Positions 52,038 to 60,303 of a stretch of DNA of 64,000 nt are shown here, one piece after another. The stretch lies in contig JACRLB010000007.1 of assembly GCA_016235445.1 (NCBI GenBank), positions 1 to 64,000 of the forward strand, read 5' to 3'. This DNA comes from Chloroflexota bacterium. GTDB taxonomy: Bacteria; Chloroflexota; Anaerolineae; Anaerolineales; Villigracilaceae. Each line of letters opens with the position of its first letter. The first letter of the stretch is position 1. Under the pieces are notes generated by a model. It made no database searches. It was not told the DNA's origin and was given only the letters and a program-made list of their open reading frames with translations. The translations under genes were made by a program, and so were the position numbers.

Positions 52038-52492
52038 TCCTTACCGACCAAAAGGAACGCAGTCGCTTCCTCAAATTCGCCGCGGTTGGCGCGCTCGGCG
52101 CAGTGATTGATTTTGGAGTCATGAACCTGCTCTCCCACTCCACAGATATGAGCCTCGTCATGGCTGGGACGATCTCCTTCGCCTGCGCCGTGATAAGCAA
52201 CTTCACCTGGAACCGCCTGTGGACCTACCCTGAATCGCGTTCGCGTCCCCTGCTCGGACAGCTTGGCATGTTTTTTCTGGTGAACCTGGCTGGCATTGCC
52301 ATCCGCGTGCCCACACTGCATTACGTCGAGCCTCCCATGCTGAGTTTCTTTGAAACCATATTCCACACCTCCTACGCCACCGCCGAATTCTACGCAAAAA
52401 ACCTCACCCTTGCGGCGGCAGTGGGAGTTGTAATGTTGTGGAACTTCTTCGTGAACCGTTATTGGACGTATAATGACATTGACAATGATTGA
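52034..52492 (+). CDS. GtrA-family membrane protein
   Basis: This 152-residue protein has four hydrophobic segments and the GtrA features [35 protein letters not shown] and [12 protein letters not shown]. GtrA proteins are thought to help move undecaprenyl- or dolichyl-linked sugars across the membrane for surface glycosylation. The start overlaps the epimerase stop (ATGA), showing coupling. Confidence 0.9.
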   Translation: MILTDQKERSRFLKFAAVGALGAVIDFGVMNLLSHSTDMSLVMAGTISFACAVISNFTWNRLWTYPESRSRPLLGQLGMFFLVNLAGIAIRVPTLHYVEPPMLSFFETIFHTSYATAEFYAKNLTLAAAVGVVMLWNFFVNRYWTYNDIDND

Positions 52493-52504
52493 CGAGGCAG
52501 GTTA

Positions 52505-52879
52505 ATGGCTCCACCAGTTCTCATTCCCATTTACACAACCAGGGGCGACGCAGAGGCGTTTCTGCAATATCCGTATTTATTCAACCGCAACGGAGACTGG
52601 ATCGGATTCGTAACCCCCATGCGTGAAGTCTATTCGGTGCTTGGCGATTTTGTAGGAACCCTGACCAACGACCCGCGCATCATTCGCAAACGGGCGACGT
52701 CCACGCTCAAACCGCGCCTCAGCCCGCCTCCGCAACCCCAAAAAGTGTACCCCCCTGCCACAGTTCCCCTTGCCCGCATGATGGCCGAACTCAGCCACTC
52801 CGTCATCGACGTTTTATTGGAAGCCCCCGAAAGACTCCACACCGCAGACTCTGGCGAACAAAGACAAGACCTGGATTGA
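52505..52879 (+). CDS. Hypothetical protein, possible beta-flower fold
   Basis: The 124-residue product has an early repeat-like pattern (YLFNRNGDWIGFVT; REVYSVLGDFVGTLT) that recalls small four-fold beta-flower domains. A Pro-rich linker (LSPPPQPQKVYPP) and a short helical C-terminus follow. No catalytic motif is visible. It lies between gtrA and a thioesterase gene, 12 bases from the former and 8 from the latter, so it is probably co-transcribed. The fold suggestion is tentative. Confidence 0.65.
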   Translation: MAPPVLIPIYTTRGDAEAFLQYPYLFNRNGDWIGFVTPMREVYSVLGDFVGTLTNDPRIIRKRATSTLKPRLSPPPQPQKVYPPATVPLARMMAELSHSVIDVLLEAPERLHTADSGEQRQDLD

Positions 52880-52887
52880 ATTTTTAT

Positions 52888-53361
52888 ATGACAAACGATC
52901 TCGCTCCAAAAACCACCCGCGTCTCGCGGGTTACGCTTTCCCAGTTAATGCACCCTGAACACGCCAACCTGCTTGGCAATGTGCATGGCGGGTGGATCAT
53001 GAAACTGGTGGACGAAGCCGGCGCACTGGCCTGTATGCGCCATGCCCAAAAGAAAGTCGTCACCGTTGCCATCGACTCGATGACCTTTCGCCAGCCGATC
53101 CGCATCGGCGACCTGATCATCCTAAATGCCGAAGTGACCTACACCGGCAGAACATCCATGGAAGCCGAAGTTCAGGTGGTTGCCGAAAACCCCGTCACCG
53201 GCGAGCGGACACACACCAACACCGCCTATCTTGTTTACGTTGCCCTCGATGATGAAGGCCGCCCAACGAATGTCCCCGGGCTGGCAACAGAAACAGACGA
53301 AGAAAAAGTGCGCATGGAACAAGCCAAAAAACGACAGGCATATCGCACCTCGCAAAAATAA
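52888..53361 (+). CDS. Acyl-CoA thioesterase (hotdog fold)
   Basis: About 157 residues from the ATG at 52888; a TTG at 52876 overlaps the upstream stop but is less likely. The hotdog-fold markers MHPEHANLLGNVHGGWIMKLVDEAGALAC and FRQPIRIGDLI are those of the YciA/acyl-CoA hydrolase family, with the catalytic acidic residue in LVDEAGA. It hydrolyses acyl-CoA thioesters; chain preference is unknown. Its 3' end lies close to the next gene, whose likely start is 20 bases downstream. Confidence 0.9.
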   Translation: MTNDLAPKTTRVSRVTLSQLMHPEHANLLGNVHGGWIMKLVDEAGALACMRHAQKKVVTVAIDSMTFRQPIRIGDLIILNAEVTYTGRTSMEAEVQVVAENPVTGERTHTNTAYLVYVALDDEGRPTNVPGLATETDEEKVRMEQAKKRQAYRTSQK

Positions 53362-53380
53362 AAAAATTCGATCATTCACC

Positions 53381-54934
53381 TTGCAAAAACTCCAAAAGCA
53401 TCCCATCCTCATTCTGCTGATCATCAACCTTGCGCTTGGCTTGATAACCTTCCGCAATTACGGCCTATCCTGGGATGAGCCACTCTTTTACGATTACGCC
53501 AACGCCCTGCCATACGCCTACTCACCCGGCGAATGGCTCAGCGGAAATTTCAACATTCAAAATGCCTTCGGCTCCAGCGGAACTGACCACGCCAACCGCG
53601 GCCCCGCCTATATTTTGATTGCGCGCCCCATCGTTTCGCTGATCGAAACCCTCGGCTCAGACAACGCCTCAGCCTGGCACCTCGTCAATTTTCTGACATT
53701 CCAACTGGGAGTTTTTCTTTTCCATCGCTTCGCATCCAAATGGATGAACGAAACTTCCGCGCTTGCCGCAAGCGCGCTCTTTGCATGGCAACCGCTCCTG
53801 TGGGGACATGCCTTCATCAACCCGAAAGACATTCCCTTTCTCGTGTTCTTCATCGGCTCGATATGCTTCGGCTTTGAAATGGTGGATGAACTCGTCCGAA
53901 AAGACCATAAAGTTTTTTGGAAACCTTCAAAATCCACCCTGCTGGCGGCCTTCTTTCTTGGAATTGCCACCTCCATCCGCGTGCTTGGGCCGCTCGCCGC
54001 CATGTTGACAGGGCTGTACGCGCTCGGTCAAATCCGCAAAATAGAATTGGGCGAATTGATAAAACGCTTTGCAATCTACGCAGTCCTCACCCTGCTGATT
54101 GCCTTCATCGCCTGGCCTTACCTGTGGACAAATCCCCTGCAAAAATTCGTTGAAGTCTTCGGCTTCATGTCTGATAACCCGACCCAGCTAACCGTCCTTT
54201 TCAATGGCGATCAATACAAAGCGGATGAACTTCCACGCCGCTACCTGCCACTCCTTCTTGGCTACACGCTGACTGAGCCTGTTTGGCTGTTATTTTTTCT
54301 CGGCCTGGCAGTTGGTTTTTGGAAATCAGACAACCAAAAAAGATTCACCCTTGCCCTTATTTTGTTTTGGTTTCTCATTCCCGCCGCCTATGTTATTCTC
54401 CGCCAACCGCCGATGTACGACGGCTTTCGTCACTTCCTTTTTATCCTGCCGCCTGTTTTCATTTTCTCAGGATTTGCATTTGAAAAATTTGCTGAATTAA
54501 TAAAAAATAATTGGGCAAGGATAATTTCAATTGCGGCGATTCTGATGTTTGGAATCGTTCCTTCGATTCAACTTCACCCGTATCAATATGCCTATTACAA
54601 CTCCTTCATCGGCAGAACGGATGGGGCTTTCCGCACCTATGAAACAGAGTATTGGCTGACCTGTTATCGAGAAGCAGTTGTCAAATTAAATGAAGAGGCG
54701 GGAGCGGGGACTCGGTTATTCGTCAGACGTGAACCGTATATCGCGGCGTATTATGCCAGTCCAGAAATCACCATCCGCGACTTTCGCACCGAGGCAAAGG
54801 AAATGCAGTCTGGTGATTTTTATCTCGTCAACACCCGCTCGAATGAAGACCTGAAATTTCTACGAGACCAGCCCGCCTTCATTCAAATTGCAAGGCAGGG
54901 CGCAGACTTTTGCCTCATCAAACGAGTTCCCTGA
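53381..54934 (+). CDS. GT39-like membrane glycosyltransferase
   Basis: This hydrophobic protein of about 517 residues has roughly ten membrane segments. Just after the first TM is GLSWDEPLFYDY, matching the WDE catalytic region of PMT/ArnT-type family 39 glycosyltransferases that transfer sugars from polyprenyl phosphate. GHAFINPKDIPFLVFF also fits. The frame opens upstream inside the thioesterase gene. No good ATG follows the thioesterase stop, so a TTG at 53381 is the best guess and the start is uncertain. It probably works with the GtrA protein in surface glycosylation. Confidence 0.78.
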   Translation: MQKLQKHPILILLIINLALGLITFRNYGLSWDEPLFYDYANALPYAYSPGEWLSGNFNIQNAFGSSGTDHANRGPAYILIARPIVSLIETLGSDNASAWHLVNFLTFQLGVFLFHRFASKWMNETSALAASALFAWQPLLWGHAFINPKDIPFLVFFIGSICFGFEMVDELVRKDHKVFWKPSKSTLLAAFFLGIATSIRVLGPLAAMLTGLYALGQIRKIELGELIKRFAIYAVLTLLIAFIAWPYLWTNPLQKFVEVFGFMSDNPTQLTVLFNGDQYKADELPRRYLPLLLGYTLTEPVWLLFFLGLAVGFWKSDNQKRFTLALILFWFLIPAAYVILRQPPMYDGFRHFLFILPPVFIFSGFAFEKFAELIKNNWARIISIAAILMFGIVPSIQLHPYQYAYYNSFIGRTDGAFRTYETEYWLTCYREAVVKLNEEAGAGTRLFVRREPYIAAYYASPEITIRDFRTEAKEMQSGDFYLVNTRSNEDLKFLRDQPAFIQIARQGADFCLIKRVP

Positions 54935-54961
54935 CAACCCTGCCATGAAATACCCGCAAGG

Positions 54962-54967
54962 TATAAT
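54962..54967 (+). promoter_or_regulatory. TATAAT box close to deacetylase start
   Basis: A perfect TATAAT ends 9 bases before the ATG at 54977, with no ribosome site between, suggesting a leaderless or near-leaderless transcript. No good -35 is visible at the normal distance. Confidence 0.4.
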
Positions 54968-54976
54968 CTGCCCGCC

Positions 54977-55813
54977 ATGAACCCATCCCCACGCCTGTTA
55001 CTCACCATTGACTATGAATCCTGGCTGGCCCCGTCCCGCAGGTACGATTTCCTCTCGCCTGAAAAACGCTTTGCGCTGGACGAAGGCTTTGCATGGAACG
55101 TCATCGACCCGATCCTCGAACGATTGAAAGACAACAAGGCAAGTTTTTATATCGTCGGCGAGTTGGTGGAGTGGTATCCCGACCTGCCCCAAAAAATATT
55201 CGACGCAGGCCACGAGGTTGGTTTTCATTGCCAGGTTCACCGCCCATTGACCGTGGTGGCGGATGTCGAGCAGGACTTGCAAGCCTCCGCAGGCTGGCGC
55301 AAAAAATACAAAGTGCATGGCTATCGCGCCCCCATGATAAACACCGTCGAAGGCGTGTACCCGCTTCTCGAACAAAACGGTTTCACCTACAGCTCTTCGC
55401 TTTACGCCCCGGCAGGAACGCTCCTGCAAAAGGGAAAAATTTGGGAAGCGCCAGTCAGCACCTACCCCCTGCTCGGAAAACCCTCCACCTTCCACGCCCC
55501 GCGCCGCATGGATGTACCGCTCGTGCTCGGCGGAGAATTCCCGTACGGCTCCAGTTTTATCAGCGGCATGTTCCCCAAAACCGTTTTCAAAATTATCGAA
55601 AAAGAATTCAAAGCGGGGTTGAGTCCCGTGATCTTTTTACATCCCTACGAAATCGTATCGCCCACACGCTGGCCTGCCCGCTTCGCCCGCGACCTGCTCG
55701 CCAACCCCCTGCTTTACCCGTTCACATTTAATAAGTCCGCCTTCCTCGACGACCTTCTGCGCAACTTCCCCATCTCCACCGTCGAAGGCTACATCCGCGA
55801 GACAACCCAATGA
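54977..55813 (+). CDS. Polysaccharide deacetylase family protein
   Basis: The 278-residue protein begins LLLTIDYESW, where the Asp at position 12 is the expected NodB-type catalytic/metal site. It continues with ASFYIVGELVEWYPDL, the His-containing GHEVGFHCQVHRPL, and GYRAPM, all in NodB order. These enzymes remove N-acetyl groups from polysaccharides using a divalent metal. The form resembles the deacetylases of exopolysaccharide/XrtA-type loci. It overlaps the FemAB-like gene downstream by 4 bases. Confidence 0.88.
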   Translation: MNPSPRLLLTIDYESWLAPSRRYDFLSPEKRFALDEGFAWNVIDPILERLKDNKASFYIVGELVEWYPDLPQKIFDAGHEVGFHCQVHRPLTVVADVEQDLQASAGWRKKYKVHGYRAPMINTVEGVYPLLEQNGFTYSSSLYAPAGTLLQKGKIWEAPVSTYPLLGKPSTFHAPRRMDVPLVLGGEFPYGSSFISGMFPKTVFKIIEKEFKAGLSPVIFLHPYEIVSPTRWPARFARDLLANPLLYPFTFNKSAFLDDLLRNFPISTVEGYIRETTQ

Positions 55814-56832
55814 AAGCACAGATTGTCGAATCACTGAATTTCCCGACACTTGAAAAAAAGCTGAGCTTCGCAGGCCTGGAAAGCTGGCTAAATCTCGTTC
55901 ACGAAATGTACGGATACAAAACCTATCGCCGCGCAGTGATCGAAAATTCCCAGCCCATTGCCGCGCTGGGGTTGGTTGAAATCAATCATCCCGTCTTCGG
56001 GCATTACCTCGCCACCGCCCCTTTCGGCAGTTACGGCGGCTTTGCATTTGAAACCCCCGAAGCCCGTGACCTTTTATTGGATGAAGCCCGCCGCCTCGCA
56101 GAAGATGTCAAAGCCGAATACATCTCCATTCGCTTTGACAAAGGCGCCTCCTCCCCACCCGACAACTGGTTTCAAAGCCCCTCCTACTTTACCTACCTGA
56201 TAGACCTCCCCGCCACCCCAGATGAACTGCTGAAAACATTTTCATCAGACCATCGCAACCACATCCGCAAATCCCTCAAAAAGGGATTCCAAATCCGCTT
56301 CGGCCACCTCGACCTGCTGGACGACATCTACGAAGCCCTCGCGAAAAGTATGCACGAACTCGGCTCGCCTTATCATTCAAAAAACTATTTGCGAAAAATG
56401 GCCGAACTCCTGGGCGACACCCTCGAATTCGCCGTGTTGTACAACGCGCAAGGGAAAATATCCGGCGGCGGCGTTTTTATTTACCAAGGCGATACCGTCT
56501 TCAATCTCCACGCCAACATCCTGCGCCACGCCCGCTCCACCTACGCAGGTGAATTTTTGTATTGGTCTGTCATCGAACGCGCCATTCAAAAAGGACTCAA
56601 AACCTTCGACCTGGGCCGAAGCCTCGTCGGTTCTGGCAACGAAGTCTTCAAAATGAAATGGTCGCCGCGCAAGCGCTTGCTTGCCTATTGGTACTGGCTC
56701 GCGCCCGGGCACGAACTGCCCTCGCTCAACCAAAAGAATCCAAAATTCCAATTAGTCATTGCCATCTGGAAGCGCCTGCCCGCCTTCATCGTCCGCCCGC
56801 TTGGCCCCTTCCTCATTCGCGGCCTGGCGTAA
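55810..56832 (+). CDS. FemAB-like GNAT-fold transferase
   Basis: This 340-residue protein has two GNAT-like halves. The key segments are FSSDHRNHIRKSLKKGFQIRF, LEFAVLYNAQGKISGGGVFIY and RSTYAGEFLYWSVIERAIQKGLKTFDLGRS, typical of FemAB and FemAB-like proteins of exopolysaccharide clusters. Classical FemAB adds amino acids to peptidoglycan precursors; in this context modification of an envelope polysaccharide is at least as likely. It is translationally coupled to the deacetylase gene (ATGA). Confidence 0.83.
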   Translation: MKAQIVESLNFPTLEKKLSFAGLESWLNLVHEMYGYKTYRRAVIENSQPIAALGLVEINHPVFGHYLATAPFGSYGGFAFETPEARDLLLDEARRLAEDVKAEYISIRFDKGASSPPDNWFQSPSYFTYLIDLPATPDELLKTFSSDHRNHIRKSLKKGFQIRFGHLDLLDDIYEALAKSMHELGSPYHSKNYLRKMAELLGDTLEFAVLYNAQGKISGGGVFIYQGDTVFNLHANILRHARSTYAGEFLYWSVIERAIQKGLKTFDLGRSLVGSGNEVFKMKWSPRKRLLAYWYWLAPGHELPSLNQKNPKFQLVIAIWKRLPAFIVRPLGPFLIRGLA

Positions 56833-56869
56833 TCTCTGGACTCCATCAGCTTGCTGATGGATATTTACC

Positions 56870-57466
56870 ATGAACTACACCCTCCACCCCCTCAAAGAAA
56901 TCCACCCCAGCCTGCTCCCCCGCATTGCAGAAATCCACATGGGAGATGCAGGCCTGCTCTCCAAACTTGGCTATCCTTTCGTACTGCGCTATTTTGAAAT
57001 CGCCGTCAAAGACAAACACGCGTTCGGTTTTTACGCGCAAGAAAATGAAACAGGCAAGATCATGGGTTTTAGCCTTGCCTCTCCTGAACCATCCGCGCTC
57101 ACCTCTCAACTAACTACTGACCGCAAGTGGTTCATCAAACAAGTTCTGAAGGTGCTTTTCACCCGTCCGCTCGTTTTTTTACAAATGATCATTTCCAGCA
57201 TCACCATTCAGGGACAAATGGAAGATGAGGCGATAGAATGTGTATACTTCACAGTTGACCCAAAGTTCCGCGGCCAACGGCTTGGGCGCACCCTTCAAAA
57301 AGCGCTGATGGACGAAGGCCGCAAACAAGGCTACAAAAAAATATTTGCCAGCATCGAAACCTGGAACAAAGCCAGCCTTGCCGCAACTCAGGCAAATGGA
57401 TTTACAATTGTAAAAACCTTCCGCGAAGGAATTTATCACAGGCACCGCCTGGAAAGCAGGTTATAA
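56870..57466 (+). CDS. GNAT-family N-acetyltransferase
   Basis: The 198-residue protein has the acetyl-CoA-binding motif A in VYFTVDPKFRGQRLGRTLQKALMDEG and motif B in ASIETWNKASLAATQANGF. A preceding hydrophobic loop (RPLVFLQMIISSITIQG) is unusual and may contact the membrane. The substrate is unknown; its location after the FemAB-like gene suggests a role in cell-surface sugar or peptide modification. It follows by 37 bases and precedes the URO-D-like gene by 1 base. Confidence 0.87.
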   Translation: MNYTLHPLKEIHPSLLPRIAEIHMGDAGLLSKLGYPFVLRYFEIAVKDKHAFGFYAQENETGKIMGFSLASPEPSALTSQLTTDRKWFIKQVLKVLFTRPLVFLQMIISSITIQGQMEDEAIECVYFTVDPKFRGQRLGRTLQKALMDEGRKQGYKKIFASIETWNKASLAATQANGFTIVKTFREGIYHRHRLESRL

Positions 57467-57467
57467 A

Positions 57468-58481
57468 ATGACCACACATCGGGAGCGAATTCAAGCCTGC
57501 CTCAAAGGGGAGATCACAGACCGCACGCCCATCGCCCTCTGGCGTCACTTCCCTGTCGACGACCAAAACCCCGAGGCCCTCGCCGCCGCCACACTGCAAC
57601 ACCAAAGCGCCTATGATTTTGACATCGTCAAAGTCACGCCGTCTTCATCCTTCGCAGTAAAAGATTGGGGCGTGGAAGATGATTGGATGGGAGACGCAGA
57701 AGGCTCGCGCCGCTACACCAAACGCATCATCCACAAACCTGAGGATTGGGAAAAACTCCCAGCGCTCGACCCAACCTCCCCGCATCTTTCTGGACAGTTG
57801 GCCTGCCTCCGTTTAATCAAGCAGAGTCTCAGCCCTGAGACACCCCTCATCCAAACCATATTCAATCCGCTTTCACAAGCAAAGAATCTAGCAGGCAATG
57901 ACCTGTTGCTGGAACACATCCGAAAACACCCCGAAGCCGTCATGAAGGGCCTGGAGACGATCACCAGGTCCGCTGTCAAATTTATAGAAGCGGCCATCGA
58001 GATCGGCGTGGATGGAGTCTTCTATGCCATCCAGCACGCCCAGGGCAGTCTGCTCGAACTCGATGAGTACAAGACCATCGCCCTGCCCTACGACCAGATC
58101 ACACTTGAACCCACAAAAGACCTGTGGTGCAACATGCTCCACCTGCATGGGAAGGATGTTTATTTTTCGCTGTTGCGCCTGGTGGATTTTCAAATCGTCA
58201 ACTGGCATGACCGCGAAACCTACCCATCCCTTTCCGAAGCGCAGAGTCTCTTCAAGGGGGCGCTTTGCGGCGGCCTGAGGCAGGATTCTCTCACGTTGGA
58301 GAATCAGGCCGAGGTTAAGAAAGAGGCGGAGGATGCAATTAAGCAAACGAAAGGCCGCCGCTTCATCCTCGGCACGGGATGCGTGGTTCCCGTCACCGCA
58401 TCCCATGAAAATTACATGGCGGCAAGGAAAAGTGTTGATTCCCCTCTCCTTCCAGGAGAGGGGGTAGGGGTGAGGTCATGA
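57468..58481 (+). CDS. Uroporphyrinogen decarboxylase-like protein
   Basis: This 337-residue protein belongs to the URO-D/MtaA superfamily: RERIQACLKGEITDRTPIALWRHF, QTIFNPLSQAKNLAG, VDGVFYAIQHAQ, and the C-terminal RRFILGTGCVVPVTASHENYMAA. The RQAGR signature of true HemE is absent, so it is probably a methyltransferase-like or uncharacterised member, not the heme enzyme. The last about 13 residues (SPLLPGEGVGVRS) are encoded by an inverted-repeat element of a type also found at 62575-62634, so the natural tail was replaced. It overlaps rsmD by 4 bases. Confidence 0.85.
   Translation: MTTHRERIQACLKGEITDRTPIALWRHFPVDDQNPEALAAATLQHQSAYDFDIVKVTPSSSFAVKDWGVEDDWMGDAEGSRRYTKRIIHKPEDWEKLPALDPTSPHLSGQLACLRLIKQSLSPETPLIQTIFNPLSQAKNLAGNDLLLEHIRKHPEAVMKGLETITRSAVKFIEAAIEIGVDGVFYAIQHAQGSLLELDEYKTIALPYDQITLEPTKDLWCNMLHLHGKDVYFSLLRLVDFQIVNWHDRETYPSLSEAQSLFKGALCGGLRQDSLTLENQAEVKKEAEDAIKQTKGRRFILGTGCVVPVTASHENYMAARKSVDSPLLPGEGVGVRS
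58441..58476. repeat. CCCTCTCC inverted repeat forming the 3' end of the URO-D-like gene
   Basis: CCCCTCTCCT (58442-58451) and AGGAGAGGGG form an inverted repeat around TCC, followed by GTAGGGGTGAGG. A related element with CCTCTCCC/GGGAGAGG arms occurs after the acyl-CoA dehydrogenase gene. Here it is translated as the C-terminus of the URO-D-like protein. Confidence 0.7.
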
Positions 58482-59032
58482 GTTTGCGAGTCATTTCTGG
58501 AATTGCAAAGGGCAGGAAGTTGAAGTCTGTGCCAGGCGATACGACCCGCCCGGTGATGGACCGCGTGAAAGAGGCGCTGTTCAACATTCTGGCTGGCGAT
58601 GTGATCGATTCGATCTGGTGGGATTTGTTCGGCGGCACGGGCGCAATTGGAATCGAAGCCATCAGCCGCGGCGCGTCGTTTGTGCGCTTTACAGATTTGA
58701 ACCGCGCGCCCGTTGAAACGATTAAAGAAAATGTGGAGCATTGCGGGTTTGCAAAGCAGGTTGAAATTCGGCGCGGTGACGCTTTTAGTTTGCTGGCCGC
58801 AAAGGCCGATAAACAATTTGAGTATATTTACATTGCCCCGCCGCAATACAAACAAATGTGGTCAACCGCCTTGAAATTAGTGGACGACAACATGGGCTGG
58901 CTGACCGAAGACGGGACGGTCATCGCGCAGATCGACCCGACGGAATACGAAGACGTTGAATTGAAAAATTTGGTTGAAGGCGAGCAAAGAAAGTACGGAA
59001 GCACGCTGTTGGTTTTTTATGACCGTTTATAA
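58478..59032 (+). CDS. rsmD: RsmD-family 16S rRNA guanine-N2 methyltransferase
   Basis: The 184-residue protein has the RsmD start LRVISGIAKGRKLKS, TRPVMDRVKEALFNIL and the SAM-binding motif I DLFGGTGAIGIEAISRGA. It would methylate G966 of 16S rRNA (E. coli numbering). Motif IV, normally (D/N)PP(Y/F), reads APPQY (about residue 129), losing the acidic/amide residue that contacts the target amino group; this may be a lineage variant. The start overlaps the end of the URO-D-like gene. Confidence 0.85.
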   Translation: MSLRVISGIAKGRKLKSVPGDTTRPVMDRVKEALFNILAGDVIDSIWWDLFGGTGAIGIEAISRGASFVRFTDLNRAPVETIKENVEHCGFAKQVEIRRGDAFSLLAAKADKQFEYIYIAPPQYKQMWSTALKLVDDNMGWLTEDGTVIAQIDPTEYEDVELKNLVEGEQRKYGSTLLVFYDRL

Positions 59033-59042
59033 ATAGAGCGCC

Positions 59043-59058
59043 GCAACATTTATGTTGC
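59043..59058. repeat. Short GCAACAT palindrome
   Basis: GCAACAT-TT-ATGTTGC is a perfect 7-bp inverted repeat, related to the larger element at 8127-8168. Confidence 0.55.
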
Positions 59059-59093
59059 ATGTGGTTTTGAGGCAAACCATCACTTGCAAGATA

Positions 59094-59113
59094 CCCTTCG
59101 ACAAGCTCAGGGC
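59094..59113. repeat. Dispersed CCCTTCGACAAGCTCAGGGC repeat, intergenic copy
   Basis: This is the intergenic copy of the unit found twice inside the CHAT gene. It is flanked by short inverted arms GCAAGAT (59086-59092) and ATCTTGC (59118-59124). Confidence 0.7.
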
Positions 59114-59139
59114 AAGAATCTTGCGGCACAAAATGTACG

Positions 59140-59376
59140 CTACTCGTCATCATCCTGCGGACCGTACGCCCGCAGGACCGCCGCTTCCACTTCCGCATTT
59201 GAATGTTTTTCGCAAGCCACCAGCGGGTGGTGCAGGTTGGGGACATGCCTTCCGCCATCCGTCATCACTTTGCAATCAACAAATTTTCCCCGCGCATCAT
59301 TGACAACGTATAACTGATACAGCCTGCCACAGACAATGCATCCGTGCATTTCGCCTTTGGTGTGCTTCTCGTTCAT
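59140..59376 (-). CDS. Small Cys-containing hypothetical protein
   Basis: About 78 residues from MNEKHTKGEMHG, chosen because GGAGAC lies 8 bases upstream. It has a CIVCGRLY pair near residue 14, then CKV and ACEKH, which together could bind a metal ion. It also has a His-rich middle (GGRHVPNLHHPL) and an acidic C-terminus. It is a lone gene on the minus strand between rsmD and the cyclophilin gene. No family is recognised. Confidence 0.65.
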   Translation of the reverse strand: MNEKHTKGEMHGCIVCGRLYQLYVVNDARGKFVDCKVMTDGGRHVPNLHHPLVACEKHSNAEVEAAVLRAYGPQDDDE

Positions 59377-59535
59377 AATGCTGTCTCCAGTAATAAATGG
59401 AATCAAGGCTTACGCAAAACCTTGAAAGAGTCCGCCAATCTTCACTAATTTACGCTAATCTTTTTAAATTCGTGCAAATTGGCGTGGATTAGCGGGGAAA
59501 AACTCATTCTGCGTAAGCCCTGAAACACTCAGTTC

Positions 59536-60225
59536 CTACTCTTCCGTAATGGTGATCGTCTTGATGGCATCGCCCAGGAAGTCCGGGGCTGTATCGGGGT
59601 CGCGGCGGGTGATGCCGTCAACCACATCCATGCCTTCGGTCACCTGGCCAAAGATGGTGTAGCCGCCATTCAAAAAATCGGCGGCGCCAAATGTAATGAA
59701 GAACTGGCTTCCGTTCGTGTCAGGGCCTGCATTTGCCATCGCCACCACGCCAGCCTTGTCAAAGGTCAGGTCGCTTTTTTCGTTCACGAACTCATAGCCA
59801 GGGCCGCCCATGCCCGTACCCGTTGGGTCGCCGCCCTGCGCCATGAAACCTTCCAGCACACGGTGGAAAGTGACGCCATTGAAAAATCCTTCGCGGGCGA
59901 GGAATACAAAACTATTCACAGTAATGGGCGCTTTATCGGCGTACAACTCAATCACAAACCCGCCGCCCTTTTCCATTTCAACCGTTGCAAAATATTTGTT
60001 GTCTGCGTCAATCGTCATCGGCGGCGCGGCATCATATTGCTTCGGCTCGCCTGAAACTGGTTCACTGGAGACAGCCGCCTGATTATTCGCGGCGAACGAC
60101 TCCCACGGCACATACTTCCACAGAAAAAATGCGGCCACGAGAACAACAATTCCAATCCCAACGTACTGAATCGTGTTATCCGATTTCTGGACTTGCGCCT
60201 TCTTTACCTTCTTTTTTTTGGACAT
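59536..60225 (-). CDS. Membrane-anchored cyclophilin-type peptidyl-prolyl isomerase
   Basis: The 229-residue protein has a Lys-rich N-terminus, one membrane segment at about 20-37, and a linker of about 35 residues. The cyclophilin domain follows with the active-site FHRVLEGFMAQGGDPTGTG and ANAGPDTNGSQFFIT. It would catalyse cis-trans proline isomerisation outside the cytoplasmic membrane, aiding folding of exported proteins. AAGGAGAG precedes the ATG. It is divergent from the YwiC-like gene. Confidence 0.93.
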   Translation of the reverse strand: MSKKKKVKKAQVQKSDNTIQYVGIGIVVLVAAFFLWKYVPWESFAANNQAAVSSEPVSGEPKQYDAAPPMTIDADNKYFATVEMEKGGGFVIELYADKAPITVNSFVFLAREGFFNGVTFHRVLEGFMAQGGDPTGTGMGGPGYEFVNEKSDLTFDKAGVVAMANAGPDTNGSQFFITFGAADFLNGGYTIFGQVTEGMDVVDGITRRDPDTAPDFLGDAIKTITITEE

Positions 60226-60303
60226 ACAAATCTCTCCTTGAAATAATTTTTCTTATTATATCAACCTTGCGCGTGCAATGCTTTTCTTGTATCCTTGCGC
60301 CAG

